Assembly: GCA_018715775.1 (NCBI GenBank)
Contig: DVKZ01000126.1
Span: 1 to 43,915 of the forward strand
Origin: Candidatus Fimousia stercorigallinarum
Lineage (GTDB): Bacteria > Bacillota > Clostridia > Lachnospirales > Lachnospiraceae
Length of the DNA: 43,915 nucleotides
Reading direction: 5' to 3'
The notes under the pieces were generated by a model. It had not been told where the DNA came from, did no database searches, and worked only from the letters and a program-made list of their open reading frames with translations. Each line of letters opens with the position of its first letter. The first letter of the stretch is position 1. A program made the position numbers and the translations under genes. This document shows positions 25,432-35,327 of the stretch, one piece after another.

Positions 25432-27087
25432 TTAACTTAACTGCTGATATGCATAAAGCAGATTTGGGATCAGCTGTTTCTTACGGGATACAACTCCCGG
25501 TAAAAATGCTGCACTGTCATTGACGGTTGTAGAGAATGCTGTTGAAACAACTTCTTCTGCGTTATTACCTGTCATGATCAGCAATGTGCTTTCATCAATA
25601 ATATTAGTGATCATAATGTAGATCATATCCAGTCCTTCTTCTTCAGCCAACTGCGGAATATATGGAAGGAGCATGTCTTTGATCTCATAAACTTCATCTG
25701 AAGTCATGGAGTTCACCTGTCCGACACCAAACTGGATCTCTCCGGAATTAAATTTCTTAAAATCCTGGAAGCAGATTTCTTTTGGTGTTTTTCCATTCAG
25801 ATCACTTCCTGCCCGGAACATCTCCGTCGCATAATGTTCAATATCAATCTCAGCAATCTTTGCAAGACGTTCTGCTGTTATCTTATCTAATGGTGTACAG
25901 GTTGGTGAACGGAACATCAATGTATCGGATAAAATAGCGGATACTAATAATCCTGCGATCGGTTTTGTGATCTCCACACAATTTTCATCGTAAATCTGTG
26001 TCACGATCGTTGCCGTACATCCTACCGGCTGGTTTCGGAAATAAATCGGTCCCATCGTCTCTAATCCGCCGATTTTGTGGTGATCGATGATCTCCAGGAT
26101 TTCTCCTTCTTCCAGACCATCCACTGCCTGATCGGCCTCATTATGATCAACAAGGATTACTTTTCTACGTTCATAATCCAACAAACGACGACGAGATGCA
26201 AATCCCATAAATTTATTATTATCACGGATGTTGATAACCGGATAATAACGGAAACGGCTCTTTGTCATGATTTCCTGAACCTTTTCCACCAGTTCATTTG
26301 AAGGGATATTCACAGTCTTATCGCTGGTTGTCATAAAGTATCCACATGGAAGGCTATGGCTGATCAGACGGCTGGTGATAAATGTATCATGAGGCGTTGT
26401 GATGATATCACAGCCTTTTTCTCTTGCCAGCATCTGGATTGTATTGGAAACTTCTGCTCCCATGCAGACGATCATCAGACTTGCACCTGCTTCAATTGAG
26501 CAAAACTGTGCATCATAACGATTTCCGATGATCACAATATCGCCATCACTGATAAACTTTTCCATCAGATCCGGATTTGCTGCAGAAACGAGAATTTTCC
26601 CTTTCTTTACATGGTCGTTAATATCGCCGACAACCAGTTCGCCATCCAGGGTTTCTACAATATTTTTATATGGTGTCTTTGCCTTGGATAAAGACTCATT
26701 ATCATAAACATCCATATCGGAATACGTAATATCACTCGCGGTGATCAGACCCTGTAATGTCTGATCATCATTCAGAATTGGCAGATTGACGATTTTTTCT
26801 TTCCGCATCGTCTCCCATGCTTCCTTGAGAGATGTTGTCGCATTAATCGATGGAACCTCATGCAGCGGGATATCAATGATCCTTGGATAGATATCTGTTA
26901 AGTATTCCGGCGGTTCCACCCCGAAATAATCCAAGACAAACTTCGTCTCAGAACTGATGCTTCCTAATCGTTTCGCTTTGTAGCATTTGTTTTCACTGAT
27001 CGTATTTTTCAGATTCGTATACGCCAAAGCGGAACAAATCGAATCCGTATCCGGATTCTTGTGCCCGATAATGTAGGTACTTTTCAT
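25432..27087 (-). CDS. Manganese-dependent inorganic pyrophosphatase with regulatory CBS and DRTGG domains
   Basis: Family II pyrophosphatase that hydrolyses PPi in the cytoplasm, 551 residues. The catalytic DHH domain is split: residues 1-70 have GHKNPDTDSICSA, then an insert of CBS1 (about 73-130), DRTGG (about 150-240) and CBS2 (about 250-305), followed by LVDHNEADQAV, the DHHKIGG motif and the C-terminal DHHA2 domain with SRKKQLIP. In studied CBS-pyrophosphatases the insert binds AMP, ADP or ATP (and Ap4A when DRTGG is present) and changes activity, so the enzyme likely senses energy state. ATG at 27087 has AAGGAG upstream. It follows the histidine kinase gene by 39 bases. Confidence 0.95.
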   Translation of the reverse strand: MKSTYIIGHKNPDTDSICSALAYTNLKNTISENKCYKAKRLGSISSETKFVLDYFGVEPPEYLTDIYPRIIDIPLHEVPSINATTSLKEAWETMRKEKIVNLPILNDDQTLQGLITASDITYSDMDVYDNESLSKAKTPYKNIVETLDGELVVGDINDHVKKGKILVSAANPDLMEKFISDGDIVIIGNRYDAQFCSIEAGASLMIVCMGAEVSNTIQMLAREKGCDIITTPHDTFITSRLISHSLPCGYFMTTSDKTVNIPSNELVEKVQEIMTKSRFRYYPVINIRDNNKFMGFASRRRLLDYERRKVILVDHNEADQAVDGLEEGEILEIIDHHKIGGLETMGPIYFRNQPVGCTATIVTQIYDENCVEITKPIAGLLVSAILSDTLMFRSPTCTPLDKITAERLAKIAEIDIEHYATEMFRAGSDLNGKTPKEICFQDFKKFNSGEIQFGVGQVNSMTSDEVYEIKDMLLPYIPQLAEEEGLDMIYIMITNIIDESTLLIMTGNNAEEVVSTAFSTTVNDSAAFLPGVVSRKKQLIPNLLYAYQQLS

Positions 27088-27126
27088 TTTTTCTTGTCAC
27101 TCCTTCTCTCTGCTTTATAAGACATA

Positions 27127-28254
27127 TCACGCAGTATATGGCAAAGTTACAATAAACTGGGTATATATCTCGTTGCTTTCCGCCTGGATCGTTCCGCCAT
27201 GCAGCTCCACGATTTCTTTTGCTATCGCAAGTCCCAGACCTGCTCCCCCTGTATTTGTGGAACGGGCATCGTCCAGTCGGTAAAACTTTTCAAATAAATG
27301 ATTTAATTTATGCTCCGCAATCTGTTTTCCCTGATTGCGTACTGTAATACGTACCGCCTTCTCCTGACGTTCTACAAAAACGTCGATCGGGGTTCCTTCA
27401 TAGCTGTACGATATTGCATTCCGGAACAGATTATCGAATACTCTTGCCATGCGCTCCGCATCGACATACAATTCGATATCATCTTCCATATTAATATGAC
27501 AGGTGGTGTTTTTTCTCTGGAATACCGGATAAAACTCATCCACCAACTGCTCCAACAGCATATTTAAAGAGATCTTTTGTTTTTCCAACGTAATATTCTG
27601 CAAGTTATAACGGGTGATCTCAAAAAATTCATTAATCAGATCCCCCAGCCGCTTTGCTTTTTCCAAAGATATTTGCGTGTATTTTGCCCGTTGCTCTTCC
27701 GGCATATCCGGGGATTCGTTCAGCAGGCTCAAATACGCGATAATCGATGTCAGCGGTGTTTTCAGATCATGAGCCAGATATACAACAAGGTCATTTTTCC
27801 TCTGCTCACTCTGTAACGCCTGATATTCTCTGTTGCGCAGTGTATTTTTGATCGTATTCATCTGAGACTCCAATGGCTGTAGTTCATCCGACAATTCAAT
27901 CATATTCGTAGACTCTTTTATGATCATGTGGATCCCATTGCTGATCTCATCGAGATAATCGGTAAATCTGGACATGCCCAGATAAAAGCTGAACAAATAG
28001 AGCACAATGAATCCACAAGTCAGAATCAAAGTCTTATTCTTCCAGAAAATCGTGCGGTATACTAAAATCGCACTTTCCTCATCCATAGACAGCTTTTGAA
28101 ATAAGCCAACCATCAGATTGGCAAATGGCTCCTGGAAAATTCCATCGATCAAAATAAAATAAATACTATACCCGATCAATGCTGCGATCAGAGTCAGCCC
28201 AATCGTCTGCAGCATGATCTTAAACTTTAAACCGCGATATTTAGGATTCTTCAA
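27127..28254 (-). CDS. VanS-like sensor histidine kinase (TTG start)
   Basis: Membrane sensor kinase of 375 residues. Two hydrophobic segments (about 13-33 and 72-95) flank a short outside loop; a linker follows, then the His-box YLAHDLKTPLTSI and the ATPase domain with N box DNLFRNAISYS and G box GGAGLGLAIAKEI. The best start is a TTG at 28254 (KNPKYRGLKF follows), overlapping the response regulator stop by 14 bases; the first ATG in frame, at 28215, would fall at the start of the membrane segment. With its regulator it resembles VanS/VanR pairs, but no resistance genes are nearby. The signal is unknown; envelope stress is a fair guess. Confidence 0.9.
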   Translation of the reverse strand: MKNPKYRGLKFKIMLQTIGLTLIAALIGYSIYFILIDGIFQEPFANLMVGLFQKLSMDEESAILVYRTIFWKNKTLILTCGFIVLYLFSFYLGMSRFTDYLDEISNGIHMIIKESTNMIELSDELQPLESQMNTIKNTLRNREYQALQSEQRKNDLVVYLAHDLKTPLTSIIAYLSLLNESPDMPEEQRAKYTQISLEKAKRLGDLINEFFEITRYNLQNITLEKQKISLNMLLEQLVDEFYPVFQRKNTTCHINMEDDIELYVDAERMARVFDNLFRNAISYSYEGTPIDVFVERQEKAVRITVRNQGKQIAEHKLNHLFEKFYRLDDARSTNTGGAGLGLAIAKEIVELHGGTIQAESNEIYTQFIVTLPYTA

Positions 28255-28942
28255 TTTTATATCCTACTCCCCATACTGTCTTGATCAATTCCTTATGTCC
28301 CATCACTGCCCCAAGCTTTTCGCGCAGATGCCTGATGTGGACCATAACGGTATTGTTGTTGTTCTTAAAATACTTTTCTTTCCATACCTGTTCAAACAGA
28401 CTCTCTGAGCTGATCACCTTCCCTTTTTGAGAGATCAGGATCCACAGAATTTTGAATTCAATTGGCGTCAGAGTAATCTCTTCATCTCCATAGGTACACT
28501 GATGTGTGTTTTTGTTCAAAGCCAGTCCTGCAATCTCCATCACATCCTGTTCTTCTTTTCTGCCAGCCTCATTATATCTCATATACCGGCGAAGTTGTGC
28601 TTTTACTCTCGCCATCAGTTCCAACGGCTCAAACGGCTTTTCAATATAGTCATCTGCGCCCAGAGTCAATCCATTGATCTTATCCATGGATCCTGTTTTT
28701 GCAGTCAGCATTACGACAGGAAATGTATAATCTTTACGGATCTCACTCAACAAGGAAAATCCGTCCATATCCGGCATCATAACGTCCAACAGCGCCAGAT
28801 CGATATGTTCTTCTTTTACACATTTTAACGCATCGGTTCCATTATAAAATTTATAAACATCAAAGTTTTCATTTTTTAAATATAATTCAACGAAATCTGC
28901 TATTTCTTTTTCATCATCTACCACTAAGATCTTTGTACTCAT
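28241..28942 (-). CDS. VanR-like response regulator (OmpR family)
   Basis: Two-component regulator of 233 residues. The receiver domain has the acidic pair DDE near residue 9, phosphorylated Asp in LLDVMMPDMDG, Thr in VMLTAKT and Lys in EKPFEPLELMARVKAQLRRY; the C-terminal winged helix has LTPIEFKIL and TVMVHIRHLREKLG and ends KTVWGVGYKIEES. The match to enterococcal VanR is strong across the whole length. I chose ATG at 28942 (MSTKILVVDDEKEIADF), five bases after GGAGG; ATGs at 28954 and 28945 are too near. It lies 32 bases after the unknown 343-residue gene and overlaps the sensor kinase gene. Confidence 0.93.
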   Translation of the reverse strand: MSTKILVVDDEKEIADFVELYLKNENFDVYKFYNGTDALKCVKEEHIDLALLDVMMPDMDGFSLLSEIRKDYTFPVVMLTAKTGSMDKINGLTLGADDYIEKPFEPLELMARVKAQLRRYMRYNEAGRKEEQDVMEIAGLALNKNTHQCTYGDEEITLTPIEFKILWILISQKGKVISSESLFEQVWKEKYFKNNNNTVMVHIRHLREKLGAVMGHKELIKTVWGVGYKIEES

Positions 28943-28974
28943 CATTACCTCCATAACCTTGTTCTATCTGTCTG

Positions 28975-30006
28975 TTACTCTTTTCTTCCACCTTCAATTA
29001 CTGAAAAGGAATGCTGCTCCTGTTCCAGTTCATAGCGGTAATGGCCTTTCAAATGATACATCGGGGTATACCAATACATATCTTCAATGCAGTTCCATAC
29101 ATAGTCCTGTTCTTCTTCGGAAAAATCGTTCATCTTTGTGTCCGTCTTTTCCCGGATTTCTTCCAGTGAATCTCCATTCTGAACATAGACGAGCAATGTT
29201 TTCACAAACACCGTCGCCGGCATCACTTCTCCGTATAAAGCATCGAGTCCATATGCCAGCAATTGCTGCGTTCCCTTCCAACTTCCGATTCCATTCATCT
29301 TTCCCAGTATAATGGCATCTTCGGCAGAAAGCTCTGCATAATCGATAAAATCATTCCTCATCCGGCTCTCAAATACCTTGTTTCTTTCTCTTACTTCATA
29401 GGAAATCGCATAAAAAGTGCTGTCCTTTGTATTTTTTAAAATTCCGAGAAAGCTCCAGAGATCCATCCTTGCGATCAGGAAATTCCAAAACTCAGAATAC
29501 GAAATGAAATACTCCTTACTTATTATATCATACATTTCCGATAATTCGACAATTCCATATACATATAATATTCCTTTTACGGCATATTCTATTTCCTGGT
29601 ACTTCGTCTTCCGCTTTAACAGCATGCGGCTCTTTAAAGAAAAATAAAAATTATGTTTTGCTTCTTCATTTACCGTGACCGTTTCCGCCCCATGGTCATA
29701 CCGGATAAAACCGAGGAATTCTAAAGACTTCATCCTCACTCGGCTGCTGTAATCTGCTTCTATTTTTTTATGTGTGTCCCAGATCAGCAAAAGCAGATCG
29801 ATATCCGGTTCGGACAGAAGGATAATCAAAAGTTCCGGCTTATCTGCAAGATAATTTTCCAGAAACTTTGCCGGTTCCATCATAGATTCTTTCCACTGAT
29901 CCAGCAATCCCAGTCTCTCACACAGCATAGCCAGTGATTTCTGGGAATTCTGATCCAGCATCTTCTCCCAGGAACGATCACTGGAAATTCTCGTCAATTG
30001 CTCCAT
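28975..30006 (-). CDS. Conserved-looking protein of unknown function (343 aa)
   Basis: I do not recognise this protein. It is soluble in appearance, without signal peptide or membrane segment, and largely helical with many aromatic and acidic residues (for example DDLWD-like stretches, EYAVKGILYVYGIVELSEMY and DYVWNCIEDMYWYTPMYHLKG). There is no P-loop, metal cluster or helix-turn-helix that I can point to; the middle, with YGIVELSEMYDIISKEY, could be a helical DNA- or protein-binding repeat. ATG at 30006 has AGGAG six bases upstream. It sits nine bases after the purine permease gene and 32 bases before the VanR-like gene, so it is probably co-transcribed with both. Confidence 0.8.
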   Translation of the reverse strand: MEQLTRISSDRSWEKMLDQNSQKSLAMLCERLGLLDQWKESMMEPAKFLENYLADKPELLIILLSEPDIDLLLLIWDTHKKIEADYSSRVRMKSLEFLGFIRYDHGAETVTVNEEAKHNFYFSLKSRMLLKRKTKYQEIEYAVKGILYVYGIVELSEMYDIISKEYFISYSEFWNFLIARMDLWSFLGILKNTKDSTFYAISYEVRERNKVFESRMRNDFIDYAELSAEDAIILGKMNGIGSWKGTQQLLAYGLDALYGEVMPATVFVKTLLVYVQNGDSLEEIREKTDTKMNDFSEEEQDYVWNCIEDMYWYTPMYHLKGHYRYELEQEQHSFSVIEGGRKE

Positions 30007-30015
30007 AGCAGTCTC

Positions 30016-31332
30016 CTATATCATTAGAAAATAAATGCAGAACATTCCGATCATAGCCCACATCAATCCCGTTACTTCTTTATATCTTCCGCTGAACAGG
30101 GCTGTCAAGCCATAGATAATAAAACCAAAAGCAATCCCATCCGCAATCGAATACGTCAAAATCATCATAATGATCGTTGCAAAACTGGACAAACCCTCTA
30201 CAGGATCATTCCAGTCAATTTTGGAAAATTGACGAATCATTGCGGCCCCTACCAGGATCAGGATAGGAGAAGTTACACACTCCGTCATTAATCCGAAAAC
30301 CGGATACAAAAAAATCGAAAATAAGAGTAAGATCCCTGTCGTGACTGCTGTCAGCCCAGTCCGGCCGCCAATCTCAATTCCCGCTTCTGATTCTATGTAC
30401 GTACTCACCGAAGGCGCTCCGATCACTGCTCCCACAATGGATGCCAGCGCATCTGCAGCCATTGCACGATTGACATTTTCAGGCTCTCCATCAACCGTCG
30501 GAAGTTTTGCATGGCTGATCACAGCAATCAGCGTCCCCGTTGTCTCAAAAAAATCAACAAATATGATCGAAATAAAAATCACAATAATATTCACAGAAGA
30601 AAACAATTCACGAAATCCCATCGTCAGTGCTCCAAAGTTCAACTCCAGATTCGGGACAAATAATAATTCCGATGAAAAGCTGGGCAAGCCTGCACTGTCT
30701 GAGAAAAAGCTCATGATCAACCCGACAACTGTTGTCGCTGCCATTCCTTTTAGAATAAAAAACTTATGTCCGCGGACACTAAGAAATAATAAAATCACAA
30801 TTCCAAACAGCGTTACAAACACTTCCGGATCATAAATTTTCCCCAAAGTAACAAGTGTCTGCTCATTACTGACAATGATCGCACTGTTTTTCAGACCGAT
30901 AAACGTTAAGAAGCACCCAGTTCCACCGCTGATCGCACATTTTAAATGCGCCGGTATCGCATGCATAATTGCCCCTCTCACTCCGGTCAACGCAAGGATC
31001 AAAAACAAAATTCCCGCAATAAATACAGCCGCAAGCCCTGCTCTCCAGCTATATCCAAACCTGCCACAGATGGTCGTTACAAATAATGCCGTTACTCCGA
31101 GGCTCGGTGCAAGTGCGATCGGATAATTCGATAGCAGACCCATGATAATGCAGCCGATCCCAGAGGAAACCAATACCGATGAAAAAACAGCAGTGTCTTT
31201 CATTCCGGTCAAGGACAGCATCGTGATCAATACGCTGACAATATAGATGATCGAACAATATGTCGTTAATCCTGCAGCGATCTCCGTCCTGATATTTGTC
31301 TTTCTTTGTTTTAATTGAAATAAATGCTCCAT
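30016..31332 (-). CDS. NCS2-family purine permease (AzgA/PbuG-like)
   Basis: Proton-coupled importer for adenine, guanine or hypoxanthine, 438 residues with about 12 to 14 hydrophobic segments. It carries the family blocks IRTEIAAGLTTYCSIIYIV near the N terminus, NYPIALAPSLGVTALF, ISGGTGCFLTFIGLKNSAII, FVDFFETTGTLIAV, and SVSTYIESEAGIEIGGRTGLT, the last holding the conserved acidic residue. I chose ATG at 31332 with AAAGGAG eight bases upstream; the frame to 31350 begins with TTG. No purine riboswitch is visible in its leader. It appears to head the transcript that includes the unknown 343-residue gene. Confidence 0.92.
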   Translation of the reverse strand: MEHLFQLKQRKTNIRTEIAAGLTTYCSIIYIVSVLITMLSLTGMKDTAVFSSVLVSSGIGCIIMGLLSNYPIALAPSLGVTALFVTTICGRFGYSWRAGLAAVFIAGILFLILALTGVRGAIMHAIPAHLKCAISGGTGCFLTFIGLKNSAIIVSNEQTLVTLGKIYDPEVFVTLFGIVILLFLSVRGHKFFILKGMAATTVVGLIMSFFSDSAGLPSFSSELLFVPNLELNFGALTMGFRELFSSVNIIVIFISIIFVDFFETTGTLIAVISHAKLPTVDGEPENVNRAMAADALASIVGAVIGAPSVSTYIESEAGIEIGGRTGLTAVTTGILLLFSIFLYPVFGLMTECVTSPILILVGAAMIRQFSKIDWNDPVEGLSSFATIIMMILTYSIADGIAFGFIIYGLTALFSGRYKEVTGLMWAMIGMFCIYFLMI

Positions 31333-31431
31333 CTGAGCAGCTCCTTTCAATCCCCATCGTTTCTTTTAAATAAATGTCCCTTATCGTATCTTCTTATTCT
31401 ACCACAGATAACAAAGAAATTGGAGTAAAAA

Positions 31432-34400
31432 TTATTCTATACTTTTGAGAGATTCTACCATATCGATCTGTTTCAATTTAAAATACATGACGAAGTTAAC
31501 GATGACTGCAAATAAAAATGTTAATATAATGCTATATACATAGCTTTGTGGAAAGATTTCCCTGCCGAACATAATATAATCCACTTCTGCAGTCAATATG
31601 ACATAACGGTGTAACGCAATTCCCATAAAAATACCGAAAAAGGTACCGATCAAAGTTAGTAATACATTTTCCCGATATACATATGCGGCAAGCTCTGACT
31701 GATAAAAACCAAGCACTTTAATCGTCGCGAGCTCTCTCCGTCTTTCTTCAATATTAATATTATTCAGATTATATAAAACAACAAACGCGAGCAGCCCGGC
31801 GGAAAATACGAGGACAAATACAACAATATCGAGATTGCCGAGCATATCCGCCATCTCTCCCTCCGTATCCGACACAAAGGAAACCGCATTGACTCCATCC
31901 TGTTTTAACAGTGTTTCACTTAAGTCTTCTTCAAATGCCTCATCCTGGCTCTCTATATTACAGATCAATTCATTATAAACCGGTTCTTTTCCATAAAGTT
32001 CCTGATACAGATCTTGAGAAAGGAAAACAAAATGCTGTAAGTAATTTTCTGTAACAGCAGTCACCGTCACATCGACCGCCTTCGTATCTCCTTCTTTTAA
32101 CCGGATCTGATCTCCCGGCTCGATTTCCAGCATGCTGGCAACCTTTTCCGTTACAATCACGCCATCATCATTCAACTGATAGACTGCATCCGATGTTCTA
32201 TCCTGAAATTTAATATACTCATTAATCTTCTCGCGATCTTCCGGCACGATGACATATGCGGTCTTGCTACCCTGATCAGTTTCGATATCCATGGAAGTAT
32301 TCCTTACTTTTATACCTGAAGTAATTTCTGATCGTTCCAATACTTCATTCATACAATCTTCCAGATCATCCTCATCTTCATCAAAATCGACCATCATATC
32401 ATATACATGGATTTTCTGATACTGATTGTCGGTGATCGCATAAATAGAATTGTTCAATCCAAATCCAACTAACAGCAACGCCATACAGCCGCCGATACCA
32501 ATGATCGTCATAAAAAACCTCTTTTTATAACGAAGCAGATTTCGTATAGAAGATTTCCAGGAAAAACTGATATGTTTCCAGATAAATGGAATCCGTTCCA
32601 GCAATACCCGTTTTCCTTCTTTTGGAGCTTCCGGCCGCATCAGCTGCGCCGGAACTTCCTGCAACGCCCGGTAGCTGGAAAATAACGTCGCTCCGATCGT
32701 TGACACAAATGCTGCAATCGACGCATAAATTCCAAGATCGAGATGGATCGGCGTTACAACACCATACAATCCTATGTACATCATACAATATGCTATAATA
32801 ATGATACGCGGTAAAATCAGCTCTCCGGCGATCACACCGAGAATACTTCCAAAGACTGTCGCAAGAGCCGCATAGATTAAATACTTTCCGGCAATCTGCA
32901 TCTTGTGATAACCGAGAGCTTTCATCGTTCCCATCTGCGTACGCTCTTTTTCTACCATTCTCGTCATCGTTGTCAGACTTACTAACGCCGCAACGAGGAA
33001 AAAAATCATTGGAAAGACTCTTCCGATCGCACCGATCCGTTCAGAATCCTGCCCAAATTCAACATATGACTGGATCATATTCCGATCTAAAATGTACCAT
33101 TCCCCTTTTTCCAGTTTATCTACTTCATCTTTGGCATCCTGAAGTTCTTTTTCTGCTTTTGCAAACTCTTTCTCCGCTTTTTTCTTCTCCGATTGATATT
33201 CCGCCAGTCCTTCTTCATATTCCTCGCGGCCTTCTTTTAGCTCCTTTACTGCCTGTTCGTATTCTGCTCTTCCCTCTTCCAGTTCTTTTTCTGAACGGTC
33301 CAACTCTGCTTTTGCATTTTTCAGCCTGGTTTCCGATGATTCGAGTTCTTCTCTTGCGGCAACCAGCTGGTTCTTTGTTGCGAGCAGTTCTTCCTGCGCT
33401 GCATCTATCTGTTCTTTCCCGGCAAGATATGCCTGGTATTGTTCATACAATTCTCCATATTCCGGAGTCAGATTCTTAAGAGACACTCCATACTGCGCAG
33501 CTGCCTCATTTAACGCTTGTTTGGATGCTGTTAATTGTGCTCTCTGCTCCTTATACTCATCGCGGGCCTCTACATATTGCTGCAATCCTTCTCTATATTC
33601 CTCTTTTCCGGAATTCAGCTTTTCCAGTCCTTCTTCATATTCCTGTTTTCCACTTGCTAACTGACTTTCTCCGGATTCCAATTCTGCTTTCGCATTCTCC
33701 AGATCTTTTTCACCGGAATTCAGCTCTGCCCTCGCATCCCGAAGTTCTTGTCTTGCATCTGCAAGCTCTTTTTCCGCTTTTGCCTTTTCTTTTTTATATT
33801 TTTTCTCTTCGGCATCAATTTCATCCAAGGCTTCATTCCGCACTTCCTGAAACCGTACTTCTTCTCTCTCGTCTTTGATCTCTTCTATCCGATCAGTGAC
33901 GGTTTCAATAAGATCATCATACACATCCGTATAAGCAGTAAGTTCTGCTGCACCTTTTACCGAAAGATAAATATCCGTATAGACCGGCATATCAAAATCT
34001 TCTTTGGGAATCACAATAAATCCGGACAATTTCCCATTGCCGATCGTCGTTGTTCCTTTATCTCTCGTCAGATAATAATTATACTCTGCCATTCCGACAA
34101 TTTTATAAGTCGTATCTTTTAAAGAATCTTCCAGATCATCTTCATCGCCGGACTTCAACACGAGCGTATCATCCAGCTTCACATCATTTTCTTCTGCAAA
34201 ACGATAATCTACGACGCATTCTCCGCTTTTTTCTGCCTGACGGCCTCTGACCATATAGATCTGGTTCAGATTATCCGTCTGCGCATAGACTTTGATCGCT
34301 TTTTCACTCTCCCCAATATCGCATAAAACATCTTTTGTATAGGAAGCCTCTGCCTCTTCAACTCCTTCTATTGCTTTTAATTCCAACAGATCCTTTTCTG

Positions 34401-34605
34401 TCAGCCCCTGCGTACTGGTCACACGAATATCCATAAAATTCAGATCATCATACTGCCGGTCAACAGATATCTGCATGTCCGGTTCTGTTGCACGGATACC
34501 CGAGAAAAATGCTACTCCGAGTGCGACCAGAAACAGAATCGATAAAAATCGGGGCAGGCTTCCCCGTATCTCTCTGATCCGTTCTGTCCACAATGCTTTT
34601 TTCAT
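31432..34605 (-). CDS. FtsX/MacB-type ABC permease with long periplasm-side coiled coil
   Basis: Very large membrane protein of 1057 residues. A first membrane helix lies at about 20-38, a folded extracytoplasmic domain follows to about 230, then a charged coiled coil runs from about 240 to 500, full of repeats such as LNSGEKDLENAKAELESGES and KELKEGREEYEEGLAEY, before the first FtsX domain (about 520-650). A second extracytoplasmic domain and a C-terminal FtsX domain (about 930-1050) complete it. It is encoded just after its ATPase (34616-35320). Such permeases do not move a solute across the membrane but pull on lipoproteins, peptides or cell wall enzymes. The rod-like coiled coil suggests a mechanical reach into the wall; that is inference. 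Confidence 0.9.
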   Translation of the reverse strand: MKKALWTERIREIRGSLPRFLSILFLVALGVAFFSGIRATEPDMQISVDRQYDDLNFMDIRVTSTQGLTEKDLLELKAIEGVEEAEASYTKDVLCDIGESEKAIKVYAQTDNLNQIYMVRGRQAEKSGECVVDYRFAEENDVKLDDTLVLKSGDEDDLEDSLKDTTYKIVGMAEYNYYLTRDKGTTTIGNGKLSGFIVIPKEDFDMPVYTDIYLSVKGAAELTAYTDVYDDLIETVTDRIEEIKDEREEVRFQEVRNEALDEIDAEEKKYKKEKAKAEKELADARQELRDARAELNSGEKDLENAKAELESGESQLASGKQEYEEGLEKLNSGKEEYREGLQQYVEARDEYKEQRAQLTASKQALNEAAAQYGVSLKNLTPEYGELYEQYQAYLAGKEQIDAAQEELLATKNQLVAAREELESSETRLKNAKAELDRSEKELEEGRAEYEQAVKELKEGREEYEEGLAEYQSEKKKAEKEFAKAEKELQDAKDEVDKLEKGEWYILDRNMIQSYVEFGQDSERIGAIGRVFPMIFFLVAALVSLTTMTRMVEKERTQMGTMKALGYHKMQIAGKYLIYAALATVFGSILGVIAGELILPRIIIIAYCMMYIGLYGVVTPIHLDLGIYASIAAFVSTIGATLFSSYRALQEVPAQLMRPEAPKEGKRVLLERIPFIWKHISFSWKSSIRNLLRYKKRFFMTIIGIGGCMALLLVGFGLNNSIYAITDNQYQKIHVYDMMVDFDEDEDDLEDCMNEVLERSEITSGIKVRNTSMDIETDQGSKTAYVIVPEDREKINEYIKFQDRTSDAVYQLNDDGVIVTEKVASMLEIEPGDQIRLKEGDTKAVDVTVTAVTENYLQHFVFLSQDLYQELYGKEPVYNELICNIESQDEAFEEDLSETLLKQDGVNAVSFVSDTEGEMADMLGNLDIVVFVLVFSAGLLAFVVLYNLNNINIEERRRELATIKVLGFYQSELAAYVYRENVLLTLIGTFFGIFMGIALHRYVILTAEVDYIMFGREIFPQSYVYSIILTFLFAVIVNFVMYFKLKQIDMVESLKSIE

Positions 34606-34615
34606 CTATCACACC

Positions 34616-35320
34616 CTACCATTCTATCGTTTCTACTGATTGCGGCTCTTCATTTATCTTAATACTGTCGATCTTCCCGCTCTTAATTTCGATCACGCGG
34701 TCTGCCATCGGCGCGATCGCCAGATTATGCGTGATCAAAATCACCGTTTTTTTCTTTTTGCGGCACATATCCTGTAATAACTTTAAAATCGCTTTTCCTG
34801 TCCGATAATCCAATGCTCCGGTCGGTTCATCACACAATAATAATTTGGGATTTTTTGCCATTGCTCTTGCAATCGAAACCCGTTGCTGTTCTCCACCGGA
34901 AAGCTGCGCCGGAAAGTTCATTAATCGGTCTCCAAGACCTACCTCTTCCAAGACCATTTCCGCATCAAGCGGATTCTTGCAGATCTGAGAAGCCAGTTCT
35001 ACATTTTCCAAAGCCGTCAGATTAGGAACAAGATTGTAAAACTGAAAAACAAATCCAATGTCGTCTCTTCGGTATTTCGTCAGCTGCCTTTCATTGTATG
35101 CTGCGATATCATTACCATCGATATAAATATGACCGCTGGTCGCACGATCCATTCCCCCCAGGATATTCAACACTGTCGTCTTTCCTGCACCGCTCGCTCC
35201 TACAATTACGGCAAACTCACCCTTCTCAATCACAAAATCAATCCCGTCGATTGCTTTTGTAACCACTTTTCCGGTCTGATAAATCTTTCTGACATCAACT
35301 AATTTTACAAATTCACTCAT
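34616..35320 (-). CDS. MacB/LolD-type ABC ATPase
   Basis: ATPase of 234 residues that powers the FtsX-type permease encoded next. Walker A is GASGAGKTT, the signature is [14 protein letters not shown], Walker B is [12 protein letters not shown], and the Q-loop lies in [18 protein letters not shown], all typical of the MacB/LolD group. I chose ATG at 35320 (MSEFVKL), preceded by GGTGAG; a frame to 35341 would overlap the WYL gene and has a poor ribosome site. Eleven bases separate it from the permease gene. Confidence 0.93.
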   Translation of the reverse strand: MSEFVKLVDVRKIYQTGKVVTKAIDGIDFVIEKGEFAVIVGASGAGKTTVLNILGGMDRATSGHIYIDGNDIAAYNERQLTKYRRDDIGFVFQFYNLVPNLTALENVELASQICKNPLDAEMVLEEVGLGDRLMNFPAQLSGGEQQRVSIARAMAKNPKLLLCDEPTGALDYRTGKAILKLLQDMCRKKKKTVILITHNLAIAPMADRVIEIKSGKIDSIKINEEPQSVETIEW

Positions 35321-35327
35321 GAAATTC

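Noticed and set aside
27127..28942. A vancomycin resistance locus.
   Set aside because: Only the two-component genes look Van-like; no ligase, dehydrogenase, racemase or dipeptidase gene is present nearby.
31333..31431. A purine riboswitch before the NCS2 permease.
   Set aside because: The leader is short and lacks the paired loops and conserved core of the purine aptamer.
33525..33878. Leu/Pro/His-rich open frames on the plus strand opposite the coiled coil.
   Set aside because: They are complements of the Glu/Lys-rich coiled-coil codons; no start signal and no family resemblance.
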